Shown here: piece by piece, positions 20,395-31,736 of the stretch
How the letters are laid out: each line of letters begins with the position of its first letter
Position numbering within the stretch: the first letter of the stretch is position 1
Source of the DNA: Adiantum capillus-veneris
Lineage: Eukaryota > Streptophyta > Polypodiopsida > Polypodiales > Pteridaceae
Assembly: GCA_014529385.2 (NCBI GenBank)
Contig: CM043964.1
Location: forward strand, 130,784,920 to 130,848,919
Length of the DNA: 64,000 nt
Direction: 5' to 3'
Notes under the pieces: model-generated
Seen by the model: only the letters and a program-made list of their open reading frames with translations
Told to the model about the DNA's origin: nothing
Database searches by the model: none
Program-made: the position numbers and the translations under genes

Positions 20395-21157
20395 ACCCAC
20401 GAGTCATCACTTCTATGGAGGTATGGGGTCAATATCCGCCAGAGCCATGCCCACACGCATGTGCTTTCTTTACCGCCGAGATGGTAATGAAGGCCATTGA
20501 CACCAGGAGAACACATGATCACGATGGCCTAGTAGCAGAGCATTATATACATGCTAGAGATCTGCTTGCAGAGCTTCTAGTAGTGATCTTCAATCGTGCC
20601 ATGTGCGAGGGGCTACCTGATACTTGGAGTTTGTCTACTATCGTACCTATCTTCAAGTCAGGGGACCCTATGGAGCCTGGAAACTACCGCACTATCATGA
20701 TTGGACACACATTGGCACGGTTGTACGCATCCATCTTTGAGCAGCAGTTGAGTAGATGGGCAGAGAGAGAGGGTGTACGAGCAGCAGAATGGGTGGGTTT
20801 TAGAAGAGGTTTCTCTACTCTTGATCATATTCCGACACTTGGAGCCATTATTGAGGGGAGATCACATGGGAGACGGCTCTATTGTTGCTTTGTGGATTTC
20901 CGCAAAGCCTTCGATACAATGCTCAAGCCAGATTGATGCGCAGACTGCAAGAGATGGGGGTACCCATCGCGTTGATTTGGGGGATCATGGCTCTATACAG
21001 GTGAGTGGTGGGGCATGTACGCACTCCAGAGAGGATCTCTGATTTGGTTCACTCCACTATTGAGTGAAACAGGGCTGCCCGCTATCTCCTACAGTATTTG
21101 GCATGTATGTGGATGAGGTTTCTGGCTTGGCCTTTTGAAGATGTATAATATAACATT

Positions 21158-21160
<3 letters not shown>
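20395..21160 (+). pseudogene. LINE copy C: reverse transcriptase fragment with internal deletion
   Basis: It begins at VITSMEVWGQY, almost the same place where copy G begins. RT motifs follow: MVMKAIDTRRTHDHDGLVAE, LSTIVPIFKSGDP, NYRTIMIGHTLARLYASI, RRLYCCFVDFRKAFDT. A frameshift occurs near 20920. At about 21118 the frame jumps from GMYVDEVS straight to the 3' UTR (CTTGGCCTTTTGAAG), so the palm end and the C-terminal part are deleted. Confidence 0.88.

Positions 21161-21250
<90 letters not shown>
21161..21250 (+). repeat. (CT)n then (AC)n tail of LINE copy C
   Basis: About 70 bases of CT followed by 20 bases of AC. Copy D starts at once after it. Confidence 0.95.
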
Positions 21251-21251
<1 letters not shown>

Positions 21252-21530
21252 AGTGCATGGAGAGTGGGCAAGAAAGGAATCGATGAGAAGGGAAACGTAA
21301 AGGACTGGGCACTTATTCTCCGCTTCCCGAATATAGAAATAAGGAAAGAATTTCTAAAGAAGAGGCCAACTCTTAAGAAAACCGGTATTTTCCTGGGAGA
21401 TGACCTTACATTGGCACAAGTGGCACACATGCAAGAGTTGATGCCAGAGATCAGGGCAGCAAGAGAAAAGGGGAAAATCGCCTTTTATAGAGGAGGGAAA
21501 GTAGTGGTTCTGGAAAAGCGCTCAGCATGA
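21251..21530 (+). pseudogene. LINE ORF1, C-terminal part (copy D)
   Basis: The frame ends at TGA 21528-21530 and reads WALILRFPNIEIRKEFLKKR, GIFLGDDLTLAQVAHMQEL and a closing KIAFYRGGKVVVLEKRSA. A block with D-D-L-T, then a helix and a final R-x-G-K-(I/V) strand, resembles the C-terminal RNA-binding domain of many LINE ORF1 proteins. The 5' part is missing because of truncation at the CT/AC tract. The stop overlaps an ATG (ATGA), an arrangement kept in copy F. Confidence 0.6.
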
Positions 21531-22427
21531 CGGTGCGAGACCTATGGGGCGACGCTCCAGATAGCGGCGTGGAATTGTAATGGGTCATATAGGCTAGATG
21601 TAGGTGCCTTTGAAGACAGCTTTAGGGACAGAGACATAGTTTTCTACTCAGAGACACACCAGATACCGGGACAGCGTATGCCACATGTGAAGGGTTATTT
21701 ATGGGAAACAACTGGTCGACCAGACAAGAGATCTCTACAGGGTAGCCGAGGGTCAGGAGGAGTAGCAGTCTTATTTAAAGAGGAGCTGAAACCACTACTA
21801 AAGATTAGGAAAGATGAGCAAGCAAGGTATATGTGGATGAGAATGAGAGCCGAGACAGGTAGATTTCTATATATCGCTATATGCTACTTCCCTCCAAGTA
21901 CCTCAGTCTACTGCTCACCTAAAGGACAGTCCCCTTTCTCCATATTGAATAATGACATATGGGAGTTCTCTAGAGATGGAGACATAGTTCTCTTAGGAGA
22001 CTTTAATGCCAGAACGGCCAACTCTCAAGCAGTATTCTATGATACTTCTGAGGAAATGCTCAGAGAAGTGGATTTATCACAAAGGGGGCTTACTAGAAAC
22101 TCACAGGATAAAGAACACACTGAATATGGGAGACATCTCATGGAGATGGCAACCATACATGGTTTGGCCATACTTAATGGTCTAGAGAATTTCCCGTTAT
22201 CTGGGGGATTCACATGCTTCCCACACAGGCATGGGGCCAGTACAGTGGATTATGTCATGACTTCACCAAGCTTTATTTCTAGTATCAAGGACTTCAAGGT
22301 GGGACCCAGACCGGTTGGGATTGCAGTGGATCATGCTCTCTTGACCTTATCAATCTCCTTCCAATACAATGCCTCTCAAGTACAAAGGAAGAAGACACAC
22401 ACAAGATATACTCACGCCAGAAACTGA
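21531..22427 (+). pseudogene. LINE endonuclease domain (copy D)
   Basis: In the frame after the ORF1 stop it reads LQIAAWNCNGSYRLD, IVFYSETHQIPG, GSGGVAVLF, YIAICYFPPST, VLLGDFNARTA, FTCFPHRHGASTVDYVM and AVDHALL. These are the ordered motifs of the APE-like endonuclease that nicks the target for reverse transcription: N and E metal ligands, GDFN, the S/T-xxDY motif and the terminal D-H. The final motif is VDHALL instead of the commoner SDH. The frame ends at 22427 and RT continues one frame over from about 22369, so there is a frameshift between the two. Confidence 0.88.
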
Positions 22428-25167
22428 TTCAGTCTATGTGGAAAAGATCTATAATAGGATGTGGGCAGCCGAGCCAGTATATACTGTAGAGGAGATTACT
22501 TCTCAGTTAACAGAGATACTACATGGAGCAGCACAAGAGGCATACCCACATACTCAACCTGATCAGAAGAGAGGAGCTGGGAACATGCCTCAAAACAGTT
22601 GGTATGACGAGGAATGTAGAGAGACGAGAATCCAGGTCCAGAAAGAGCTTACACTTGGGATCATCACATATAAGCAGTCTCGGATTGCTCTTCGGCGTAT
22701 AGTACGTCGCAAGAAAAGGACATTTTTAGCCAAACTAGAGAAGGATTTATATCAGCTCTTCTTGAGTCAGGACTCACATGAGGCATTGCGCTTATTTCAA
22801 GAGCACTCACCGCCTCCGACGATTACTTCTCCTGAGATCTGGGGTCAATATGTAACATCATTATATATGGTATCTGGACAGCCTCCATTACCAGATCCTC
22901 TAGAGCCATGCCCTGCTACTAGTACTTTCTTTACTACGGAAATGGTGGAAAAAGCCATTGATAAGATGAAGACAAGAAGAGCATATGATCATGAAGGTTT
23001 AGTAGCAGAACATCTGATCCATGCCAGGGATCTACTTTCAGAAGTCCTTGCTCGGCTGTTTAATCGGGTCATGTGTGAAGGATTACCTGAATCTTGGAAA
23101 TTATCTACTATCGTACCTATTTTCAAGTCAGGGGATCCTATGATATCCGGGAACTACCGCACCATTATGGTAGGTCACACTTTGACCCGACTGTACGCAT
23201 CCATTCTTGAACAAAAATTGAGTAGATGGGCAGAGAATGAGGGCATAAGAGCAACAGGACAAGCTAGATTCAGAAGGGGTTATTCCACTTTAGATCATAT
23301 TCTTACGCTCAGAGCCATTATTGAGGAAGGAAGAGCAAACGGGAGAAGGATGTATTGTTGCTTTGTGGATTTTCGAAAAGCTTTTGATACAGTACCAAGG
23401 GCCAGATTGATGCGCAGGATGCAAGAGTTAGGGGTCCCCAAAGAGATTATTTGGGGGATCATGGCTTTATAAGGGTCAGTAACTGGTTATGTACGTACTC
23501 CAGAAGGGGATTCCGACATTGTTCATTCCACCGTTGGAGTAAAGCAGGGATGCCCACTGTCCCCTACTTTATTTGGTATGTACATAGATGAGGTATCAGA
23601 TTACATTGATAGAGAGGGTGACAGAGGGGCTCAACTTGCAGGGTCATGTATCCCTTTGTTGTTGTATGCAGATGATATTGTATTGATAGCAGAATCGCCA
23701 GATGGAATGCAGAGGCAGCTAGATGCATTACATAAATTCGCAGAGGACAGTGGCCTGTCGGTAAACTTGGGTAAAACCAAAGTTATGGTGTTTAACACCA
23801 CACCGCAGTGGGTCAGGAGATCGGCACCTACATTTGCATATGGCCAGGATACAATAGAGTACACAGATGCATACACATACCTTGGGGTGGTATTTGGAGG
23901 ACCGAAGTTTACTCTTAAGAAAGCAGCGGATGCTAGATTATCCAGAGCCTCTGCGGCCTTGGGAGGGTTGGAGAGGATGTGTTCACAAGTGCAGTTTCAG
24001 GAACCACGAACAAAACTTTGGCTCTTTGATACTCTGGTGGCTTCGGCTATGCTTTATGGGGTCCAGATTTGGGGACCATCTGTGGATCAGGATAATTGGA
24101 AGTCAATGGAGAGACCTTTGGTATCTATGATTTCCCGAATGATTAGAGCCAAGGCCTCCGTACCACACGCGATTACCCGAGCGGAACTAGCGGCCCCTCC
24201 GATAGAAATTGAAGCTCTTACCCGATCAGTGTCCTTTATACATGGTTTGTGGGATACAAATAATTGCCGATATACTAGACTGGCCCTCGAATCCTCTCAA
24301 CAATTAGCAATGAAAGGGGATACATCATGCTGGTATGCGCAACTGTCCTCGTGGTTTCGGAGACACGGGTTCAGTATGGAAAGATTACCCCCCTTCCAAT
24401 ACTCTCTTGCGGCCCCATCACTGGCAATTACACGAACGGAGATTAATAAAATCATCCGACAGGATCTTATACAGTTGGATACTAAGAGGACATGGGTAGA
24501 CCCTACACAAGAATTGGGCACGAAGATGGCCGACTACAAAGAAAACTTCCTACAACTATCTGAAGATGGATTTGTGATTCGCCCGAGTTACATGGATACC
24601 CACCTGTCTCATGGTTTGAGATGTGCTATTGGTCAGATTCGTACATCCTCACACCAGTTGGAAATTGAATTTGGCAGATTTAGGGGAATCCCACCTGAGA
24701 GCAGAATTTGCAAGTTATGCGGAATGGAGCCGGAGACAGAATTACACTATATATGCCACTGCACAGTATACTATGAGATACGGGGGCGTTTTCATTGCCT
24801 CTTTAAAGAAGGCTTTAGACCTCTAGATAGAATCATGCAATACCAAGATCAAAGATGCTTAGGCTTGTACCTACTGGAACTACATCGGCACAGGGATAAT
24901 CTAATGAGAAGACAAAGAGCACTACAGCCTCAGAGGCCGATCACAGATTTCTACGGATCGAGAGAAGCAGGAGTGGAAGGAGAAGCAAGAGGCCAACAGC
25001 CAGCACAAAGGAGTACCCACAGTCATACCAAAGGCACGCTAATTGACAGAGCGACTGAGCTTAGGAAATCAAGACGACCACGACCAAGATGCAGAAGCAC
25101 ACTTCACCGGAGGAGACTACAACAAAGGATTAGAAGCATTCTAGCCAGACACCTAGAATGCTCCTAA
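22369..25167 (+). pseudogene. LINE reverse transcriptase and C-terminal domain (copy D), one stop
   Basis: RT motifs in order: MVEKAIDKMKTRRAYDHEGL, STIVPIFKSGDP, NYRTIMVGHTLTRLYASILE, YCCFVDFRKAFDT, VKQGCPLSPTLFGMYIDEVS, the catalytic LLYADDIVL (about 23659-23685) and VNLGKTKVM. A TAA at 23470-23472 replaces the Tyr seen in copy G (MALYRSV). Beyond RT come a conserved region, a zinc motif ICKLCGMEPETELHYICHC (about 24706-24765) and a basic tail ending LARHLECS. The stop makes this copy unable to produce full RT. Confidence 0.92.
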
Positions 25168-25362
25168 GAAGTTTATTTAATACTTTGTATTTAGTTTTTC
25201 ACATTTATTTTCACACTTTCACACTTTTCACACTTAGTACTTTAGTACTAAGGTACCCAGACATTGTAAGAGATTCACCACTTTTGTATCAGTTTGGTCT
25301 CATAGGTCATTCTGGCCTTTTGAAGACGTTAATATAACATTTCATTTCATTTCATTTCATTT

Positions 25363-25371
25363 CTCTCTCTC
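25363..25371 (+). repeat. Short CT tail of LINE copy D, after TTTCA units
   Basis: The 3' UTR ends AACATTTCATTTCATTTCAT with about five TTTCA units, then only four or five CT pairs. Copy E starts next. Confidence 0.9.
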
Positions 25372-26435
25372 AATATACTAGATTGGCCCTCGAATCCTCT
25401 CGACAATTAGCAATGAAAGGGGATACATCATGCTGGTATGTGCAACTGTCCTCGTGGTTTCAGAGACACGGGTTCAGATGGAAAGATTACCCCCCTTCCA
25501 ATACTCTCTTGAGGCTCCATCACTGGCAATTACACGAACGGAGATTAATAAAATCATCGTCAGGATCTTATACAGTTGGATACTAAGAGGACATGGGTAG
25601 ACCCTACACAAGAATTGGGCACGAAGATGGCAGACTACAAAGAAAACTTCCTACAGCTATCTGAAGATGGATTTGTGATTCGCCCGAGCTACATGGATAC
25701 CCACATGTCTCATGGGTTGAGATGTGCTATTGGTCAGATTCGTACATCCTCACACCAGTTGGAAATTGAATTTGGCAGATTTAGGGGAATCTCACTTGAG
25801 AGCAGAATTTGCAAGTTATGCGGAATGGAGCCGGAGACAGAATTACACTACATATGCCACTGCACCGTATACTATGAGATACGTGGGCGTTTCCATTGCC
25901 TATTTAAAGAAGTCTTTGGACCTCTAGATAGAGTCATGCAATACCAAGATCAAAGATGCTTAGGCTTGTACCTACTGGAACTACATCGGCAGAGAGATAA
26001 TCTAATGAGAAGACAAAGAGCACTACAGCCTCAGAGACAGATCACAGATTTCTTCGGATTGAGAGAAGCAGGAGTGGAAGGAGAAGCAAGAGGCCAGAAG
26101 CCAGCACAAAGGAGTACCCACATTCATACCAAAGGCACCCTCATTGACAGGGCGATTGAGCTTAGGAAATCGAGACGATCACGACCGAGATGCAGAAGCA
26201 CACTTCACCGGAGGAGACTACAACAAAGGATTAGAAGCATTCTAGCCGGACACTTAGAATGCTCCTAAGAAGTTTATTTAATATTTGTATTTAGTTTTTC
26301 ACATTTATTTTCACACTTTTCACACTTAGTACTTTAGTACTAAGGTACCCAGACATTGTAACAGATTCACCACTTTTGTATCAGTTTGGTCTCATAGGTC
26401 ATTCTGGCCTTTTGAAGACGTTAATATAACATTTC

Positions 26436-26439
<4 letters not shown>
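25372..26439 (+). pseudogene. LINE copy E: C-terminal part and 3' UTR
   Basis: It starts within the codon run equivalent to YTRLALESS of copy D and is nearly identical to 24270-25362 of that copy. A one-base change near 25558 shifts the frame, which then runs 25576-26268 through ICKLCGMEPETELHYICHC to AGHLECS. High similarity to copy D suggests recent, related insertions or a local duplication. Confidence 0.9.

Positions 26440-26528
<89 letters not shown>
26440..26528 (+). repeat. (CT)n tail of LINE copy E
   Basis: About 89 bases of uninterrupted CT after AACATTTCATTT. Confidence 0.95.
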
Positions 26529-26531
<3 letters not shown>

Positions 26532-29038
26532 CGACGTTAAAACTCTCTTCTTTTTCTTCTTCTCCCCTAAAGAAAAGGCAAAGTGATAGGACTTGAGAAA
26601 CGCACCGCATGATGGTGCGCAACCTATGGGACTAACCTAAAGCTTGCAATATGAAATTGCAAGGATTCATTTACGATTGGACATCGGAGCCTTCGAGGAT
26701 TCCTTCATAGGGAGGAACATCATTTTCTATTCAAAGAAGCATCAGAGCCAAGAGAGCAGTCTCTTGAGGGTGATTGAATACAGATGGGAGAGCACATGTA
26801 GACAAGTTGCTCCTAATGAGCACAATAGCAAAGGATCAGGATGAGTAGCAGTGTTATTTAGGGAGAAGTTACACCCTATCATCTAGGTGGTTCACAGAGA
26901 TGAGAGTGTCCGCTATATGTGGGTCAGAGTTAGAGCGGAGGAGGGAAGAGCCTTGTACATTGCCATATGTTACTACCCTCCTAGCACATCTCATTATGCT
27001 TCGCCTAAGAGGCAATCACCATACATGATAATAGATGAGGATATTTTGGGAGTTCTCAAGGGATGGAGATGCCATCCTACTCGGGGATTTTAATGCTAGC
27101 ATGCCATTAGGCATCCTTCTTTAACACTTATGAGGAGATGTTGAGAGAGCTAGACTCCATAGAGATGGGGCTCTCCAGGACCTCAGAGGAAGCTGAGGAC
27201 ATGTTGCTAGACTCCACAGATATGGGGCTCTCTTGGACCTCAGAGGATGCTGACGAGTTTACCAAGTATGGGAGATATTTGTTTGAGATGGGCACAACAC
27301 ATGGATTGGCCATTTTGAATGGCCTTGATAGATACTTTGGTTCAAGAGCTTCACTTGCTTCCCTCATAGACATGGGGCTAGCACTGTTGATTATGTTTTG
27401 GCTTGCATATCACTTATACCACGCATTAAGACTCATTAGTCTCGCCTGGACCTGTTTGAGTGGCCGTAGATAATGCCCAAATATATTTTGCAGTAGATTT
27501 TACTTACACTATTGGTGGCTTTCATCATGCAACACATCGCCATCCAATATACCACTTTTGCAGAGAGTATATAGCAGCATTGTATAGTCTTCTAGCAGGG
27601 CATAGACCCTTGTTAGAGCTCACCCAGTTATTGTCAGAGATGATACACACAAAAGTAGCCACATCTTTTCCCCACTCTCGGCTTAATGGGAGAGCATGCC
27701 TCAGAATAGTTGGTATGATGATGAGTGTTGAGAGAGGAGATCCCGACTACAAACAAAGGTGGCTTTGGGAAACATCACACATGGGCAGTCGTGTATACTC
27801 TTTCGATGCCTTATACGGCGAAAGAAGAGAGCGTTCTTAGCTCAGCTTTTGAACGATATCTATTAGATACTCTTAAGCCAAGATTCTAGGGAGGCCTAGC
27901 GACTTTTAAGAGAACAATCACCTGTTTGCTCGTTACATGAAGAGCCGTCTCCCATGAATGTCTTATACTTGAAACCTTCTATTCCCTGGTGATGGTCACG
28001 GTCAAGGCATCTTTTTACTATTTGCATTGTCCTCTTATAGTGTACCCCTATGTGTTGTGTAGAACTCTGACAATTCTTTTCCTGTGCTCTCCAGTCATCA
28101 CTTCTACAGAGACATGGACACAATATGCATCCTCTCTATACACAATAGCAGAGCAGACCCGTGGGAGCCCTGTCCTCCCACTTCTACTTTCTTCACAATA
28201 GAGATGGTGAGGCGAGCCATTGACAGACTGCACACAAGGAGGGCACAAGATCATGATGGTATAGTCGCAGAGCATTTCATTCATGTTAGAGATCATATTG
28301 ATGGTTTGTTGCCCTTCATGTTCAACAGGGCCATGTGTGAGGGGTTTCCTGAGACTTGGAGTACGTCTACCTTGTATCCATGATCTCCAGGCTGATCCGG
28401 GTGAAAGCCTCAGTGCCACATGAGACTATCAGATGAGTGCACCACCGATTGTAGTGGAGGCTCTTGCTAGATCAGTGTCTTTCATTCATAGCACATGGGA
28501 GCTACCATGCGACAAATATGCACGACTAGCGCTTGAGTCGTCGCAACAACTGGCCAATGAGGGCCAGTCACACCCTCATGGGGGCATCCTTCTTGATCAA
28601 GCCATCCAGCTTGGCCTCTCACAAGGCCCAAGGATGCGAGGATCTTCACATCGTAGACGAGGTCTACATCGGAGGCTATGGAGCATCATTGAGCAACATT
28701 GAGCGCCCCCCCCCCCCCGGGAGAGCTGACCATGGAGGACATTGAGGCCATACTGCAAAGACCCATGAGAGAGTTCATGGGATGATCACCATTGTGCACC
28801 TCATTAGCCCACATATGATTATACCCCTCCCATATGCTTTGAGCTGATGTATTATGTGATGAGGATATTGATGATCAGGATGTACGTTAGACTTACATAC
28901 CTACCCACTGTAGATACCCTCATTTATTTTTATTTTATGTCACCCAAACACTGTACCAGAGTCACACATGAATGTCACCTTTTGGTCTCAATAGGTCATT
29001 TTGGCCTTTGGAAGACGTTAATATTATAACATTTCATT

Positions 29039-29042
<4 letters not shown>
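26529..29042 (+). pseudogene. LINE copy F: decayed ORF1 end, endonuclease, RT and tail
   Basis: It keeps the order of copy D with many frameshifts and deletions. The ORF1 end is near 26600 with the ATGA overlap (26608-26611). Endonuclease blocks lie at 26640-27480 (GAFEDSFIGRNIIFYS, YMWVRVRAEEGRALYIAICY). An RT block at 28090-28380 reads MVRRAIDRLHTRRAQDHDGI, and C-terminal pieces at 28433-28700 read ARSVSFIHS and LARLALESS-like. Most of RT is lost. A 60-bp duplication lies at 27147-27252. Confidence 0.85.
27147..27252 (+). repeat. 60-bp tandem duplication in LINE copy F
   Basis: GCTAGACTCCATAGAGATGG at 27148 recurs as GCTAGACTCCACAGATATGG at about 27208, followed in both by GGCTCTC, GGACCTCAGAGGA and GCTGA. 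Confidence 0.85.

Positions 29043-29134
<92 letters not shown>
29043..29134 (+). repeat. (CT)n tail of LINE copy F
   Basis: About 92 bases of CT after CATTTCATTTCAT. Confidence 0.95.
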
Positions 29135-29137
<3 letters not shown>

Positions 29138-31733
29138 TACTTCTCCTGATGTGTGGGGCCAGTATGCGACATCGTTATATACGGTTCCTGGGCAGGATCC
29201 CCTTCCAGATCCTACAGAGCCATGTCCACCTACGAGCACCTTCTTTACCACTGAGATGGTAAAGAGAGCCATTGACAGGATGAGGACCAGGAGGGCTTAC
29301 GATCATGACGGTCTAGTAGCGGAGCACTTTATACATGCTAGGGATATGCTGATGGAGGTTCTTGCAGTGTTGTTCAATCGTGCCATGTGTGAGGGATTAC
29401 CTGAGACTTGGAGGTTGTCTACTATTGTGCCTATATTCAAGGCAGGTGATCCTACAGAGCCTGGAAATTACCGCACTATTATGGTTGGACACACACTGGC
29501 ACGATTGTATGCATCCATTATTGAGCAGCAGTTGAGTAACTGGGCAGAGGGTGAGGGTGTACGGGCAAAGGGACAGGCAGGTTTCAGGAGGGGTTTCTCC
29601 ACTCTTGACCATATTCTGACACTCAGAGCTATCATTGAGGAGGGCAGGTCACATGGGAGACGGATTTATTGTAGCTTTGTGGATTTCCGCAAAGCATTTG
29701 ACATGGTACCAAGAGCTCGACTGATGCGCAGACTGCAGGAGATGGGGGTGCCCACAGTGTTGATTTGGGGGATTATGGCTTTATACAGATCAGTGATGGG
29801 ACATGTACGCACCCCAGAGGGGATATCAGACTTAGTTCACTCCACTATCGGGGTGAAACAGGGTTGCCCATTGTCTCCTACTCTATTTGGTATGTATGTT
29901 GATGAGGTGTCTGATTACATTGACAGAGAGGGTGATAGAGGTGCCCAGCTGGCAGGGACGTGGATCCCATTGTTGTTATATGCTGATGATATTGTCTTGA
30001 TCTCTGACTCTCCAGAGGGTATGCAGCGACAGTTGGATGCATTACACAGTTTTGCAGAGGATAGTGGATTGTCTGTAAACCTTGGTAAAACCAAGGTCAT
30101 GGTGTTTAACACCACACCGCAGTGGATCAGGAGATCGGCACCAACCTTCACGTATGGTCAAGAGATTGTGGAGTATACAGATGCATACACTTACCTTGGG
30201 ATAGTCTTCACTGGGCCGAGGTTTTCTTTGGGGAGAGCAGCAAAGACTAGACTGACCAGAGCTTATGCGGCCTTGGGAGGCTTGGAGAGGATGTGTTCGC
30301 AGGTTCAGTTCCAGGAACCTCGGACAAAGTTATGGCTCTTTGATACTTTAGTAGCCTCAGCTATGATGTATGGGGTACAGGTATGGGGACCTTCTGTAGG
30401 CCAGGATGGTTGGAGAGGTATGGAGAGGCCCTTGGTATCTATGATCTCCCGATTGATTAGAGCCAAGGCCTCCGTACCTCACGCGATCATTCGAGCAGAG
30501 CTAGCTGCCCCCCCCATGGAGATTGAGGCGCTTACCAGATCAGTGTCCTTTGTGCACAGCCTATGGGATACTACTAGAGACAGATATGCTAGATTGGCCC
30601 TTGAGTCTTCCAGACAGTTAGCTCTACAGGGGGACACTTCATGCTGGTATGCACAGATGACTTCATGGTTTCAGACGCATGGCTTCACCATGGACAGGTT
30701 GCCCCCTTTCCAGTATTCTCTTCAGGCACCCTCGCTGTCTCTTACACGGGTGGAGATCACTAGACTCATTCGTCAGGACCTGATCCAGCTCGACACCAGG
30801 AGGACATGGATAGAGCCGCCTCAGGAGTTGAGCACAAAGATGGCTTTCTATAGAGAGCATCTTCTCCACCTCACAGGAGATGGGTTTGTGATTCGACCCA
30901 GCTACATGGACACACATATGTCTCATGGTTTGCGTTGTGCCATTGGTCAGATACGCACATCCTCACATCAGCTCGAGATTGAGACTGGTAGATTCAGAGG
31001 GATACCAGCAGACAGCAGGATATGCCGATTATGCCAGAGAGAGCCAGAGACAGAGTTGCACTACATATGTCATTGCACAGTGTTCTATGAGATACGGGGG
31101 CGTTTCCACTGCTTATTCAGAGAGGGTTTTGGTCCTCTATCTAGGGTCATGAGTTATGAGGATCAGAGATGTCTTGGACTATATCTACTTGAGTTACACA
31201 GGTATAGAGACACTTTACTAGGGAGAGCTAGAGAGAGGCAGTCCCAGAGACACATTACAGATTTCTTTTCACTAGATATGGGACAGCCAGAGGAGCAGCC
31301 ACCACTGCAGAGCTCGTCCCACACTCATTCGACCACTACTGGCACTCTCATCGACCGAGCATTGGAGCTACAGAGATACAAACGACCGCGACTGAGGAGA
31401 GGAGCTACACAGCATCGACGGAGACTACAACAGAAGATTCGAGCCATACTCTCTCGACATCCAGAGTGCAGATGAGGATGGATCCTCACCATTTCTTCCA
31501 TCTTTGTTTCACACACTGTTACATCCAGTTTACCGGGTACCTATTGTATCAGCTGCTACACCCACGTAGTTTTAGATTGTAGTAGTAGTAGTAGTATTTT
31601 GTTCCACTTCTAGTTCTTTTCTAGTTCTTTTGTACCCAGACATGGTATTAGATTCACTATTTTGTAACTGATTGGTCTCATAGGTCATTTTGGCCTTTTG
31701 AAGACGTTAATATAACATTTCATTTCATTTTCA

Positions 31734-31736
<3 letters not shown>
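29135..31736 (+). mobile_element. LINE copy G, 5'-truncated, RT frame open
   Basis: It begins GATTACTTCTCCTGATGTGTG straight after the CT tract and ends with the family 3' UTR plus (CT)n at 31737. It is truncated just before the RT domain, within a few codons of the start of copy C, and so lacks endonuclease and ORF1. Confidence 0.92.
29151..31475 (+). CDS. LINE reverse transcriptase and C-terminal domain (copy G), open frame
   Basis: About 774 codons without a stop. The real protein would have started upstream in a full element, so this is an open fragment and the first codon (GTG) is not a natural start. RT motifs: STIVPIFKAGDP, NYRTIMVGHTLARLYASIIE, KGQAGFRRGFSTLDHILTL, CSFVDFRKAFDMVP, VKQGCPLSPTLFGMYVDEVS, LLYADDIVLISDSP (about 29973-30010) and VNLGKTKVM. 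Zinc motif ICRLCQREPETELHYICHC lies near 31017-31075. The C-terminus is Arg-rich (RRRLQQKIRAILSRHPECR). It is the best-preserved RT of the array. No promoter is visible. Confidence 0.93.
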   Translation: MWGQYATSLYTVPGQDPLPDPTEPCPPTSTFFTTEMVKRAIDRMRTRRAYDHDGLVAEHFIHARDMLMEVLAVLFNRAMCEGLPETWRLSTIVPIFKAGDPTEPGNYRTIMVGHTLARLYASIIEQQLSNWAEGEGVRAKGQAGFRRGFSTLDHILTLRAIIEEGRSHGRRIYCSFVDFRKAFDMVPRARLMRRLQEMGVPTVLIWGIMALYRSVMGHVRTPEGISDLVHSTIGVKQGCPLSPTLFGMYVDEVSDYIDREGDRGAQLAGTWIPLLLYADDIVLISDSPEGMQRQLDALHSFAEDSGLSVNLGKTKVMVFNTTPQWIRRSAPTFTYGQEIVEYTDAYTYLGIVFTGPRFSLGRAAKTRLTRAYAALGGLERMCSQVQFQEPRTKLWLFDTLVASAMMYGVQVWGPSVGQDGWRGMERPLVSMISRLIRAKASVPHAIIRAELAAPPMEIEALTRSVSFVHSLWDTTRDRYARLALESSRQLALQGDTSCWYAQMTSWFQTHGFTMDRLPPFQYSLQAPSLSLTRVEITRLIRQDLIQLDTRRTWIEPPQELSTKMAFYREHLLHLTGDGFVIRPSYMDTHMSHGLRCAIGQIRTSSHQLEIETGRFRGIPADSRICRLCQREPETELHYICHCTVFYEIRGRFHCLFREGFGPLSRVMSYEDQRCLGLYLLELHRYRDTLLGRARERQSQRHITDFFSLDMGQPEEQPPLQSSSHTHSTTTGTLIDRALELQRYKRPRLRRGATQHRRRLQQKIRAILSRHPECR

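Larger units (their letters stand above)
21251..25371 (+). mobile_element. LINE copy D, near full-length coding region
   Basis: The longest copy. It holds the end of ORF1, an apurinic-type endonuclease, reverse transcriptase, a CCHC-like zinc motif, an Arg-rich C-terminus and a 3' UTR ending in TTTCA repeats plus a short CT run (25363-25371). It is 5'-truncated within ORF1. The non-LTR class is certain from endonuclease plus RT without LTRs. Clade is not resolved; the C-terminal zinc motif and absence of an RNase H domain fit L1-like elements. Confidence 0.9.
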
